A stretch of DNA of 64,000 nucleotides from Rhodanobacter sp. 7MK24 (GTDB taxonomy: Bacteria; Pseudomonadota; Gammaproteobacteria; Xanthomonadales; Rhodanobacteraceae), in the NCBI RefSeq assembly GCF_014842995.1, contig NZ_JACYXL010000001.1, positions 63,183 to 127,182 on the forward strand, written 5' to 3'. The notes beneath the pieces were generated by a model, which did no database searches, was not told where the DNA came from, and saw nothing but the letters and a program-made list of their open reading frames with translations. This document shows, one piece after another, positions 19,802 through 28,229 of the stretch (position 1 is its first letter; each line of letters opens with the position of its first letter). Both the position numbers and the translations under genes were made by a program.

Positions 19802-20797
19802 CGGGGCGCGTATCGCCCTGGAGAAATCCTCGCCCGATGCGCTGGCGCGCGCGCGGTCGGTGATGCGCGCCTGCTCGTTCCATTGCTGCAACGTGAGCCG
19901 GTGGTCCAGCACGCCTATCCTGTAGAGATAGCCGGGCAAATAGCCGGTGAGCAGCAGGCGCGTGTCCAGGGGCAGGCCGAGGCCGAGGTGGCGGGCCATC
20001 CGATACACCACGGTGGCGCAGTTCGATGTGACGGTGTTGTAGAACGCGGGCGTGTTCGCCCACTGGTTCGCGGTCTCCACGTAGGAGAGGAACAGCGCGC
20101 GCATCGTGGCTCGGCTGATGGCCAGCGGATAAAGGTAGTCGTCCTCGCCGCGCACATTGGTGCGTACGCGGATCAGATCGTCTTCCGGCGCGGCAATCAG
20201 TGTCGTTTCGAAATCCTTGAAGAAGCCGCCGATGGAGGAGAACTCCTGTCCGCGCCGCTTGCGTATCTCCACCGAAAAGACGAGGTGGCGACCGTCGTCG
20301 AAGCCGAACGAGATCATCGCGTGTGCGATCGCGCCGTTGCCCCAGTGCGACAACACGGCGTCGGCGGAGACCAGACGATCGAGCTCGTAGCTCCGCGTTT
20401 CCCAGCGCGCGTCGTAGTCGCTGTCGCTGCGCCAGGCGAAATCGCGCACGTTGCGCAGCACGACCACGTTGCCGTGCACCTCGCCGGCGAGCTGGCGCGA
20501 AACATCGTCGGCCCATTCGCGTTGACTGCTGGGCCGGATGGTGGCCCACCATGCCAGCAGCAATGCGTACATCAGCACATAACCGCACAAGGAAGGCCAT
20601 GGGCGGTGGCGGATCGCCAGCACGAACAGCATCAAGGCCAACGCGACCCACAGCGCGGCGCCCAGCACGCGCACCACGCCGCCGCCGGGCAGCTGGTACC
20701 ACAGTGCCAATGCACCCCAGGCGATGGAGAGCAGGGCAATCGACCCGCCCAGCAACAACGCTAGGCTTCGTCCCAGGATGCGCAACAGTTTCGCCAT
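19793..20797 (-). CDS. DUF4105 / Lnb-type periplasmic domain membrane protein
   Basis: 334 residues from ATG 20797. Three N-terminal hydrophobic helices (about 9-33, 42-62, 70-86) precede a periplasmic domain (about 95-334) of the family formerly called DUF4105, now linked to Lnb, a lipoprotein N-acyltransferase alternative to Lnt. A conserved-looking SNCATVVYR with Cys260 and a histidine in AIAHAMISF (His159) are candidate catalytic residues. It could take part in lipoprotein or lipid acyl transfer; this follows from the family only. It is divergent from the lipoprotein hydrolase gene, with 116 bases between the starts, and overlaps the end of the sensor gene. Confidence 0.8.
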   Translation of the reverse strand: MAKLLRILGRSLALLLGGSIALLSIAWGALALWYQLPGGGVVRVLGAALWVALALMLFVLAIRHRPWPSLCGYVLMYALLLAWWATIRPSSQREWADDVSRQLAGEVHGNVVVLRNVRDFAWRSDSDYDARWETRSYELDRLVSADAVLSHWGNGAIAHAMISFGFDDGRHLVFSVEIRKRRGQEFSSIGGFFKDFETTLIAAPEDDLIRVRTNVRGEDDYLYPLAISRATMRALFLSYVETANQWANTPAFYNTVTSNCATVVYRMARHLGLGLPLDTRLLLTGYLPGYLYRIGVLDHRLTLQQWNEQARITDRARASASGEDFSRAIRAPLR

Positions 20798-20913
20798 AGG
20801 TGTCGTCCATGCGTGGCTGGGCGCTAGCCTGCCGCGACGCGCGCGTCGTGGCAACGGTTGGGGGCGCCCGTGACTACAATCGCTGCAGCTCAGGCGAGGG
20901 AGGCGTGCAGGGA

Positions 20914-22818
20914 ATGCGGGGCGATCCGGTCAGGCAGTGGTTGCGGTTCGCGATGGCGATGGTGCTGCTGTGCCTCAACGCCTGCGCCATGGTGAACGTG
21001 AGCCGGCTCAAGCCCGGCGACGTGGTAAGCGAGCGGCGCAACGACGTGATCGGCAGCGGCCAGCTCAGCGACGGCACGGTGCAGGCGCTGAACGGTGTGG
21101 CGTTGACCGGCAAGCAGTGCACGCAGTCCTTCGACGCCTGCGTCGGCATCGTCGGACATGCCAGCGGGCTCGACGAGGAAGGCCGGCTTTCCGCGCTTTC
21201 TGAGCTGTGGCTGGGCCGCGCACTGCGTGCCGACCGCCAGCCGGTGATGGACGACGCCACGCTTGACGCCTACCTGCAATGCGCGCGCTACGCCTACGCG
21301 TACCTGTTCTATACGCAGCGTACGCCCGCCGAACGCGTGTTCGACCAGCGCCAGGCCAAGGTGATCGCCTTCTACGATTACGCGGTGGAGCGCGTGGTGG
21401 GGCGCTGGTTCCAGGAACTGCCGAAGCTGGATACCGGCTGGACGCGTACCGATCTGGCTGGCTGGTCGGTGTTGCGGCCGGATACCGACCTGCATCTGCG
21501 CACCGCGCCGACGGAATTGCTGCCCGCATCCTCGTTGCGCTTCAAGGGTTTGCGCAACGTATACCGGCGCGACGGTTTCGGTTCGGAATTCGTGGCGGTG
21601 ACGCCGCGCACGGCGGATGCGGCTTCCGTGCCGTGGCGCGAGCCGCGCTACGTGGCGATGACCGGGGTACTCACGTTTGGCGGCAACACGCTGGATGAGG
21701 TGCTGGGCACACGACAGGTGCAATTGCTGGTGCGCGATCCCTATCGCGATGCGGACGCGAGCATTGCCGGTCGCAGGGTGCCCTTGGGCGCCAACTTCAC
21801 CGCGCCATACGGCTTGTGGCTGGCGCGCTCGGGTTTCGCCATGCAGTCGATCCGTTCGTTGCTGGGGCGGCAGGGCGGTCTGGATTCTCCGCGCGTGCTG
21901 CTGTTGCAGCCCTTCGACCCGAACCGCCGCACCGTGGTGATGCTGCATGGCCTTGCCAGCAGTCCCGAGGCATGGGTGAACGTTGCAAATGAAGTGTTGG
22001 GTGACGAGGAGCTGCGCCGCCACTACCAGGTGTGGCAGGTCTACTACCCAACCAACGCGCCCATCGCGTTGAACCTGATGCAGATCCGCCGTGCGCTGGA
22101 CGACACCGTCCGCCACTTCGATCCCGACGGCACCACGCGCGCCACCAACCACATGATGCTGGTGGGACACAGCATGGGTGGCGTGATCGCTCGCCTCCTG
22201 GTGTCGTCCAGCGGGGACAAGCTTTGGAGCCTGGTGCCCGAGGGCGCGCATCTCTCGGCGACCAAGCGCGCGAAACTGCACCAGCAACTGGCGCCGTACC
22301 TGCAGTTCTCGCCCATGCCGCAGGTGGATGCCGCGGTGTTCCTCGCCGCGCCGCATCGCGGCACGCCGGTGGCACGGCATCGCATCGCGCGCTGGATCGC
22401 CGAACTGATCCGCTTGCCGCTTGGCGTGCTCAAGGAAATGGCCGGTGTCACCGATCTGCTGAAAGACGACAGCGGCAAGAATGCGCCCATCCATGTGTCG
22501 AACAGCGTGGACAACCTCAGCGATGCCGACCCCTTCATCGTCGCCACCGCGAACCTGCCGATTTCGCCCGCGGTGCGCTATCACTCGATCGTCGGCCTGT
22601 ACAAACCGAGCGGCTCGCTGCAGCAGAGCAGCGACGGCGTGGTGCCTTATGCCAGCGCACATCTCGACGGTGCGGAATCCGAGGTGGTGATTCCCTCGTG
22701 GCACAGCGTGCAGGAAACACCGGCGGCGATCCTTGAGCTGCGCCGGATCATGCGGCTGCATCTGCAACGGGTGAATGGCGTCGGCACCATGCCGCGCAAG
22801 GTCGCGAGCCCGGATTGA
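20914..22818 (+). CDS. Lipoprotein alpha/beta hydrolase
   Basis: 634 residues from ATG 20914, with GAGGGAGG upstream. Residues 1-24 form a lipoprotein signal with lipobox LNAC (lipidated Cys24). Residues 25-330 are an unassigned helical region; the hydrolase core starts near 335 with VVMLHGLASSPEAW and has the nucleophile elbow GHSMGG (Ser in LVGHSMGGV), followed by FLAAPHRGTP and a late HSIVGLY and SWHSVQ that may supply the His. It resembles triacylglycerol-lipase/PGAP1-like esterases; substrate unknown. Being anchored in the envelope, and divergent from the Lnb-like gene, it may work on lipids or esters there. Confidence 0.85.
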   Translation: MRGDPVRQWLRFAMAMVLLCLNACAMVNVSRLKPGDVVSERRNDVIGSGQLSDGTVQALNGVALTGKQCTQSFDACVGIVGHASGLDEEGRLSALSELWLGRALRADRQPVMDDATLDAYLQCARYAYAYLFYTQRTPAERVFDQRQAKVIAFYDYAVERVVGRWFQELPKLDTGWTRTDLAGWSVLRPDTDLHLRTAPTELLPASSLRFKGLRNVYRRDGFGSEFVAVTPRTADAASVPWREPRYVAMTGVLTFGGNTLDEVLGTRQVQLLVRDPYRDADASIAGRRVPLGANFTAPYGLWLARSGFAMQSIRSLLGRQGGLDSPRVLLLQPFDPNRRTVVMLHGLASSPEAWVNVANEVLGDEELRRHYQVWQVYYPTNAPIALNLMQIRRALDDTVRHFDPDGTTRATNHMMLVGHSMGGVIARLLVSSSGDKLWSLVPEGAHLSATKRAKLHQQLAPYLQFSPMPQVDAAVFLAAPHRGTPVARHRIARWIAELIRLPLGVLKEMAGVTDLLKDDSGKNAPIHVSNSVDNLSDADPFIVATANLPISPAVRYHSIVGLYKPSGSLQQSSDGVVPYASAHLDGAESEVVIPSWHSVQETPAAILELRRIMRLHLQRVNGVGTMPRKVASPD

Positions 22819-22889
22819 TCCCGACATCCGCTTGGCGAGCTATTGGCGACGTTGTGGCCTGCTGTGGCGCGGTCGATCTCCGGCGGGAA

Positions 22890-22920
22890 CAGGAACGCCC
22901 GGATTGCTCGGGCGTTCCTG
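22890..22920. terminator. Hairpin between convergent genes
   Basis: A perfect 12-bp stem (22890-22901 with 22909-22920, loop GATTGCT) lies between the convergent hydrolase and OmpA-type genes. No T-run follows on either strand, so termination would be weak or factor-assisted. Confidence 0.45.
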
Positions 22921-22945
22921 TGCGGACAATGCCCGACGAGGCACG

Positions 22946-23548
22946 TCAGGCCGCGGGCGTCGAAGCCACCGCGCCCGCACCGGACGAATCCACCGTCAGC
23001 GAGACGCGGCGGTTGTCGGCGCCGCGCTCGCGGCTGGCGCCCTTCACAACCTGGCGGTTGCTGTCCGCGCCGTAGCTCACCGCACGGACCTGGTCGGCGT
23101 TGATGCCGCTGGAAACCAGGAAATCGCGCACGGCCTGCGCGCGCTTCATTCCCAGATGTTTGTTGTAGGAGTGCGAGCCGGCCGGATCGGCGAAGCCTTC
23201 CACGGTGATCAGCACATTCGGGTGGTACTTGCTGATGGTCTCGGCGAAGTTCTGCAGCGCGGGCTTGTCCTGATCGTTGAGGTCGGCGCTGTTGAAGGCG
23301 AAGTGCGCCACGGTATCCACGCTGACGCGACCCTGCATGGCAGTGATCTGCGTGTCGTACTTGGAGAATTGCGATTGCATCTGCTGCCTGATCGCATCGA
23401 TCTGCTGCTGTTGATCCTGCTGCTTCTGCTGCAGCTGCTGGATGGCGGTGTTGAGTTCGTCCTTCTTCACGTATTGCGAGCAGCCAGCCAGGCTGACGAC
23501 CAGGATGCCGGTTGCCAGCATGGCGATTCGTGGGGCTCGGATGTTCAT
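22946..23548 (-). CDS. OmpA family lipoprotein
   Basis: 200 residues from ATG 23548 (GGAGAAAC upstream). Residues 1-23 are a lipoprotein signal with lipobox LAGC. A Gln-rich coiled coil (about 30-65) leads to an OmpA-like peptidoglycan-binding domain (about 80-190), recognised by VAHFAFNSADL, ITVEGFADPAGS, LGMKRAQAV and NRRVSL. Such lipoproteins tie the outer membrane to peptidoglycan. The role is like Pal or YiaD, but no tol genes are nearby. The gene after it on the minus strand is convergent, and the stretch upstream carries the acyl-CoA dehydrogenase terminator. Confidence 0.9.
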   Translation of the reverse strand: MNIRAPRIAMLATGILVVSLAGCSQYVKKDELNTAIQQLQQKQQDQQQQIDAIRQQMQSQFSKYDTQITAMQGRVSVDTVAHFAFNSADLNDQDKPALQNFAETISKYHPNVLITVEGFADPAGSHSYNKHLGMKRAQAVRDFLVSSGINADQVRAVSYGADSNRQVVKGASRERGADNRRVSLTVDSSGAGAVASTPAA

Positions 23549-23756
23549 CGATGTTTCTCCCGATGTGCGTGCCGGCGTCGTCGGTGACAGCGACGGTGCC
23601 GGCATTCATGGACGCCCCCTGCGTGTGCTGCCTCTGGGAACCTAACGCATGCCAGTACGAAATCGCGCATCTCGGTGGGTCATCGCTACGGTGGCATTCA
23701 GTTTCCCCGGCTTCCAGCCATGACGAAGGCACGCTGTTGCGTGCGTGTGCTGCACA

Positions 23757-23788
23757 AAAGCGAAACCCGGCATTTGCCGGGTTTCGCT
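23757..23788 (-). terminator. Terminator of the DmdC-type acyl-CoA dehydrogenase gene
   Basis: A perfect 12-bp stem (23759-23770 with 23777-23788, loop CATTTG). Read on the minus strand it is followed by TTTTG, 30 bases after the dehydrogenase stop codon. The spacer beside it (about 23690-23730) contains a CCGGCTTCC...ATGACG stretch resembling the interspersed repeat near 62.7 kb. Confidence 0.75.
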
Positions 23789-23817
23789 TCGATGCAGATA
23801 CAGATGCGAGGCGTGCG

Positions 23818-25593
23818 TCAGGCGATGTCGGCAATCGTCCCGGCGCCCGACACCATGGCAGCCTTGTGCATCAGCGTGCGCGGCAACAGGCGGGCGAAAT
23901 AGAACGCGGCGGTGTCGCGCTTGGCCTGCTTGAATGCTTCGGACTGCGTGCCTGCCTCCGCGGCGGCCACGGCGCGCGCCCAGAAGTAGGCCAGCGTGAC
24001 GTAGCCCGAATACCACAGGTAATCCGCTGCGGCAGCGCCCAATTCCTCCGGGTTGGCCTGCACGCGCTGCGCGAGCGACTGGGTGAGTTCGCCCCATTCC
24101 TTCGCCAGGATGGCCAGCGGAGCGATCAGTGCGGCGAGTTTCGTATCGCCCGCATGCGTCTTGCAGAACGCGCCGATCTCGGCGACGAAGTGCTTGAAAC
24201 CCACACCCTGCAACTGGAGGATCTTGCGGCCCAGCAGGTCCGCGGCCTGGATGCCGGTGGTGCCCTCGTACAGCGTGATGATGCGCGCGTCGCGCACGAA
24301 CTGCTCCATGCCGTTCTCGCCGATGTAGCCGTGGCCGCCGTACACCTGCAGCGCTTCCTTGGTGCACTCCTGCGCGAGTTCGGTCACCACGCCCTTGGCG
24401 ATGGGGATGAGGAAAGCCACCAGTTCGCTGGCGTGCCTGCGCTCGTCCTCGCTGGCGCCGCGTGCTTCGATGTCGGTCTGCAGCGCGGTGTAGTAGAGCA
24501 AGGCGCGCGAAGCTTCCACGAAGGCGCGCTGGGTCAGCAGCATGCGGCGCACGTCGGGCTGCACCAGCAGGTTGTCGGCAGCCTTCTCGGGGAACTTCGC
24601 GCCGGACAGCGCGCGGCTCTGCAGGCGCTCGCGCGCATAGTTCAGGCTGTTCTGCCACGCGCGCTCGGCCAGCGCCAGACCCTGCACGCCCACCGACAGG
24701 CGCGCGGCATTCATCATGGTGAACATCGCCGCGAGGCCTTTGTGCGGCTGACCGATCAGGTAGCCCTCGGCGCCGTCGAAGTTCATCACGCAGGTGGCCG
24801 AGCCCTTGAGGCCCATCTTGTGTTCGATGGCGCCGGCGTAGGCCTGGTTGCGTTCCCCCAGAGAACCGTTCGCGTCCACCTTGAACTTCGGCACGATGAA
24901 CATCGAGATGCCGCGGCTGCCGGCCGGTGCATCGGGCAGGCGCGCCAGCACCAGGTGCACGATGTTCTCGGCCATGTCGTGCTCGCCGGCGCTGATGAAG
25001 ATCTTGGTGCCGCTGATCGCATAGCTGCCGTCGGCGTTCGGCTCGGCGCGCGTCTTCAGCAGGCCGAGGTCGGAACCGGCCTGCGGCTCGGTCAGGCACA
25101 TCGTGCCGGTCCAGCGGCCTTCTACGATGGGCTTCATGTAGGTGTGCTGCTGTGCCTCGGTGCCGTGCAGCTCCATCGCGTGGCAGGCGCCTTCGCTGAG
25201 CAGCGGGTACAGGCTCCACGACAGGTTGCCGGACTGGAACAGCTCGGTAGTGCTGGTGCCGATGACGTTGGGCAGCGCCTGGCCGCCGAACTCTTCCTTC
25301 GCGGTGAGGCCGGCCCAGCCGCCTTCGGAGAAGGCTTTGAAGGCCTCCTTGAAGCCCTTCGGCGTGGTCACTGCGTGGGTGGCCTTGTCGTAATGGCAGC
25401 CCTCGGCGTCGCCCGAGGCGTTGGTGGGCGCCAGCACCTGTTCGGAGAGCTTGCCGGCTTCCTCCAGCACCGCGTCGAGCAGGTCGCGACTGTGTTCCGC
25501 GCCGCCCTGCAACCTGGTGAGGATGGCCTCGGCGCCCAGCAGGTCGAAGAGGGTGAAGCGCTGGTCGTCTAGCGGAGCCTTGTAGATCGTCAT
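23818..25593 (-). CDS. Acyl-CoA dehydrogenase, DmdC-like C-terminally extended type
   Basis: 591 residues, longer than the 380-residue classical enzymes and matching the DmdC/FadE-like group (about 590-600) with an extra C-terminal domain. It begins MTIYKAPLDD, as the group does. FAD and substrate motifs are CLTEPQAGSDLG, ISGTKIFISAGEHD, QVYGGHGYIGENG and the catalytic-glutamate stretch LYEGTTGIQAADLLGRK. It oxidises an acyl-CoA to the 2-enoyl-CoA and passes electrons to electron-transfer flavoprotein; chain-length preference cannot be read. The LEA14-like lipoprotein starts upstream on the same strand with a 24-base gap. Confidence 0.93.
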   Translation of the reverse strand: MTIYKAPLDDQRFTLFDLLGAEAILTRLQGGAEHSRDLLDAVLEEAGKLSEQVLAPTNASGDAEGCHYDKATHAVTTPKGFKEAFKAFSEGGWAGLTAKEEFGGQALPNVIGTSTTELFQSGNLSWSLYPLLSEGACHAMELHGTEAQQHTYMKPIVEGRWTGTMCLTEPQAGSDLGLLKTRAEPNADGSYAISGTKIFISAGEHDMAENIVHLVLARLPDAPAGSRGISMFIVPKFKVDANGSLGERNQAYAGAIEHKMGLKGSATCVMNFDGAEGYLIGQPHKGLAAMFTMMNAARLSVGVQGLALAERAWQNSLNYARERLQSRALSGAKFPEKAADNLLVQPDVRRMLLTQRAFVEASRALLYYTALQTDIEARGASEDERRHASELVAFLIPIAKGVVTELAQECTKEALQVYGGHGYIGENGMEQFVRDARIITLYEGTTGIQAADLLGRKILQLQGVGFKHFVAEIGAFCKTHAGDTKLAALIAPLAILAKEWGELTQSLAQRVQANPEELGAAAADYLWYSGYVTLAYFWARAVAAAEAGTQSEAFKQAKRDTAAFYFARLLPRTLMHKAAMVSGAGTIADIA

Positions 25594-25617
25594 GGCGAAT
25601 CTCTCGTGAAGAAGGAA

Positions 25618-26112
25618 TCAGCGGAAGGTGTTGGCGATGCCCGGCACCGGCGACAGGAAGTCGCTGTGCTGGAAAGGAAAATCCTGCGGGTTCTTGTTGT
25701 CCGGATGATCGGCCAGGTCGGGCTGGGCATGGATCGTGCCGCGGATGGCGTAGGCCAGCGAGCCGGTACTGCCCTTTGCCGCGACGGCGGCGAGCGCGCT
25801 GCCCATCGTGGCCGTGGGCAGCACGTCGACGGCGATCACGTCGCCGGCGAAGGATGGGATGTCGCGGTCGAACGCGGCATGCAGGCGCACCGGCATGTCG
25901 TTGGCCACCTGCAGCGAACCCTCGATGGAGCTGAAATCCATGCCGCCGTAGCTGTTGTTCTGGATGCGCACGGTGAGCCGCCACATGCCGCTAGGCAGCA
26001 CCTGCATCTGCTGCACGGTGAGCGAGGGCGGGAATACGCTCTTGCGCTGCGGGCCGCAGGCCGCGAGGCAGGCGGCGCAAACAACGAGTGCGAAGCAGCG
26101 GATCAGTCGCAT
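25618..26112 (-). CDS. LEA14-like lipoprotein
   Basis: 164 residues from ATG 26112; a GTG three bases earlier (26115) has better spacing to GAGG and may be used instead. A lipoprotein signal ends in LAAC. The remainder shows the LEA type-2/WHy beta-sandwich pattern: LTVQQMQVLPSGMWRLTVRIQN, then FSSIEGSLQVAN and a second strand set ending in LAYAIRGTI. Such proteins are small envelope lipoproteins of unknown function. The gene precedes the acyl-CoA dehydrogenase by 24 bases and is probably co-transcribed with it. Confidence 0.75.
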   Translation of the reverse strand: MRLIRCFALVVCAACLAACGPQRKSVFPPSLTVQQMQVLPSGMWRLTVRIQNNSYGGMDFSSIEGSLQVANDMPVRLHAAFDRDIPSFAGDVIAVDVLPTATMGSALAAVAAKGSTGSLAYAIRGTIHAQPDLADHPDNKNPQDFPFQHSDFLSPVPGIANTFR

Positions 26113-26409
26113 CACGGCCGTGACCTCATGGCTACGATCTCAAACGATTGTTTGAATCTTGACCCGGGCCGCTGCGCGCGTCAATGGACGGAGCAAGGGC
26201 GGTAGGGATGTCCGGGCTGCAGAGCTCGTTGCATGGCGCATGTTTCCGCCGCCTGGCCCACAAGGCCGCTGTCGGTCGGCGAACCGCCGAAAGTCGGCTC
26301 GTGCTGAAGCTCTCCGCACGGACGTTCCTGTAGTCCACGCTTGCGGCGGTTCCCACAAAAGTGGACACGCGGCATCATGCAGGGTTCCACCATCAGGCCA
26401 GCACGCCAC

Positions 26410-26877
26410 ATGACCCGTCGCATCGTCGCCCGTCGCTCTCCCATCCATGGCAATGGCGTGTTCGCCGTCGAGTCCATCCGGAAGGGCGAGGAGATCATCC
26501 AGTACCGGGGCACGCTGATGACCCACGCCGAGGCCGACGACATGTACGGCGACGGCGGCGAAACCGGCCACACCTTCCTGTTCACCCTCAACGACGACTA
26601 CATCGTCGACGCCAACCGCAAGGGCAACACCGCGCGCTGGATCAATCACAGCTGCGCGCCGAACTGCCGCGCGGTGGTGGAGGAGAGCGCCGACGGCAAC
26701 CCGCGCCACGACAAGGTGATGATCGAGGCGATCCGCAACATCAAGCCGGGCGAGGAACTGACCTACGACTACGGCATCACCCTCGACGTGCCGCACACCG
26801 CGCGCCTGAAGAAGCTGTGGCAGTGCCTGTGCGGCGCGCCCGACTGCACCGGCACACTGCTCCGGCCCAAGCGCTGA
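26410..26877 (+). CDS. SET-domain protein (lysine methyltransferase-like)
   Basis: 155 residues from ATG 26410; ATG 26377 is an alternative, and neither has a strong ribosome site. The SET fold is clear from GNGVFAVESIRKGEEII, the pseudoknot motifs WINHSCAPNC and EELTYDYG, and a post-SET-like CLCGAPDC with three cysteines. In eukaryotes these motifs bind S-adenosylmethionine and methylate lysines on histones. Bacterial copies occur in several proteobacteria; their targets are mostly unknown, and a basic DNA-binding or ribosomal protein could be one. No histone-like protein gene lies nearby. Confidence 0.88.
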   Translation: MTRRIVARRSPIHGNGVFAVESIRKGEEIIQYRGTLMTHAEADDMYGDGGETGHTFLFTLNDDYIVDANRKGNTARWINHSCAPNCRAVVEESADGNPRHDKVMIEAIRNIKPGEELTYDYGITLDVPHTARLKKLWQCLCGAPDCTGTLLRPKR

Positions 26878-27027
26878 CGCAACGGATTTTCCCCTGCCGC
26901 GCGGCCGCTTTCGCGCCGCAAATTCCTGCTGTCCGGACGCCTAGCCAGCCGTCGAAAAGCGCCTCTATACTCGCGCGACACGCCCGGCATGGGGATGGGT
27001 GGCCAGGGACTGCAACAGGGGATGACG

Positions 27028-27549
27028 ATGGAAAGCAATCCGTATGCGGCGCCCGCCGCGGTGGTGGAGGATGTGGGCGGCAGTTATGCCGACGACCTGG
27101 AAAGCCGCAAGGCCAGCCGCGGCAAGCGACTCGGCGCGGCGATCCTCGATGGCCTGATCAACCTGCCCTGGCTCGGTCTGTTCGTGGGGGCGGGCGTGAT
27201 GTACTACAACGCGGTCCGGCAGGGATTTCCGGCGCCGCACACCGCCGGCATGCTGATCTTCCTCGGCGTCCTGCTGATGCTTGGCGTGTTCGTGGTCAAC
27301 TGCATGATGGTGCACCAGAGCGGCCAGACCATCGGCAAGCGGATGCTGGACATTGCGATCGTGCGCACCGACGGCAGCCGCATGGGGCTGCTCCGGTACA
27401 TCTTCCTGCGCGTGGTGCCGGTCGTGCTGCTCGGCATGATCCCGCTGGTGGGGCGCTTCGTCGGCCTGATCGACTCGCTGCTGATCTTCGGCAAGGAACG
27501 ACGCTGTCTGCATGACCTGATCGCCGACACCATCGTCGTCGACGTTTGA
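27028..27549 (+). CDS. RDD family membrane protein (first of two)
   Basis: 173 residues from ATG 27028, seven bases after AGGGG. After a short NPYAAP N-terminal tail the RDD domain (about 30-173) has the marks RGKRLGAAILDGLINLP, QTIGKRMLDIAIVR and the closing RCLHDLIADTIVV. Three to four membrane helices. RDD proteins may be ion or sodium antiporters or transport-linked membrane proteins. It opens a seven-gene operon in which every following gene overlaps or touches the one before. Confidence 0.88.
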   Translation: MESNPYAAPAAVVEDVGGSYADDLESRKASRGKRLGAAILDGLINLPWLGLFVGAGVMYYNAVRQGFPAPHTAGMLIFLGVLLMLGVFVVNCMMVHQSGQTIGKRMLDIAIVRTDGSRMGLLRYIFLRVVPVVLLGMIPLVGRFVGLIDSLLIFGKERRCLHDLIADTIVVDV

Positions 27550-28229
27550 TGCTGGACTCCGTCCGCGAGATCGAGACGCCCGAAGGCATCTCGCTGCGCC
27601 TGCGTGCGGTCGGTCCGTTGCCGCGCGCGCAGGCGTGGATGATCGACACGGTCATCCGCCTCGTGCTGCTGATGCTGGGGATGGCGCCGCTGTCGCTGCT
27701 CGGCACCGGCGGTCGCGGCGTGGCGATGTTGCTGATGTTCGCCTTGCTGTGGGCGTACTGGGTGATCTGCGAGCTGTGGCTGGACGGGCAGAGCCTGGGC
27801 AAGCGGGCGCTGGGCCTGCGCGTGGTCAATCTGGATGGCACGCCGGTGACCTGGCTGCCCTCGGTGACGCGCAACCTGCTGCGCGTGGTGGATGCGCTGC
27901 CGGGCGTGTACGGCGTGGGCCTGGCCAGCACCCTGGTCGATCCCTGCGCACGCCGGCTCGGCGACATCGTGGCGGGCACGATGGTGGTGTATGCGAAGGA
28001 ACTGCCGATCGGCCACCAGGTGCCCGCCGCACCGGCGCAGCCCTTGCCCGTGCCGCTGGCCCCCGAGGAGCAGGCGGCGCTGGTGGACTTCGCCGAACGC
28101 GCGGACCGGCTCACCCCGCAGCGCCAGGAGGAACTGGCGAACCTGCTGGAACCGCTGACCGGCTGCCGCGACACCGCCGCGGTGAGGCGCCTGCTCGGCT
28201 ACGCCAACAGCTTGCTGGGGCGCCCGTGA
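27549..28229 (+). CDS. RDD family membrane protein (second)
   Basis: 226 residues. Its ATG shares the TGATG junction with the preceding stop codon. Membrane helices lie at about 30-75 and 110-135; RDD marks are QAWMIDTVIRLVLLML, QSLGKRALGLRVVN and CARRLGDIVAGTMVVY. A cytoplasmic tail (about 155-226) rich in Glu/Arg is absent from the first RDD protein. Its function is unknown; pairing with SpoIIM, MoxR and DUF58 proteins is recurrent in bacteria, including the moxR2 region of Mycobacterium tuberculosis as I recall it. Confidence 0.88.
   Translation: MLDSVREIETPEGISLRLRAVGPLPRAQAWMIDTVIRLVLLMLGMAPLSLLGTGGRGVAMLLMFALLWAYWVICELWLDGQSLGKRALGLRVVNLDGTPVTWLPSVTRNLLRVVDALPGVYGVGLASTLVDPCARRLGDIVAGTMVVYAKELPIGHQVPAAPAQPLPVPLAPEEQAALVDFAERADRLTPQRQEELANLLEPLTGCRDTAAVRRLLGYANSLLGRP

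Noticed and set aside
23512-25572. Long plus-strand frame opposite the acyl-CoA dehydrogenase
   Set aside because: It overlaps a gene with full family motifs and has no recognisable features of its own.
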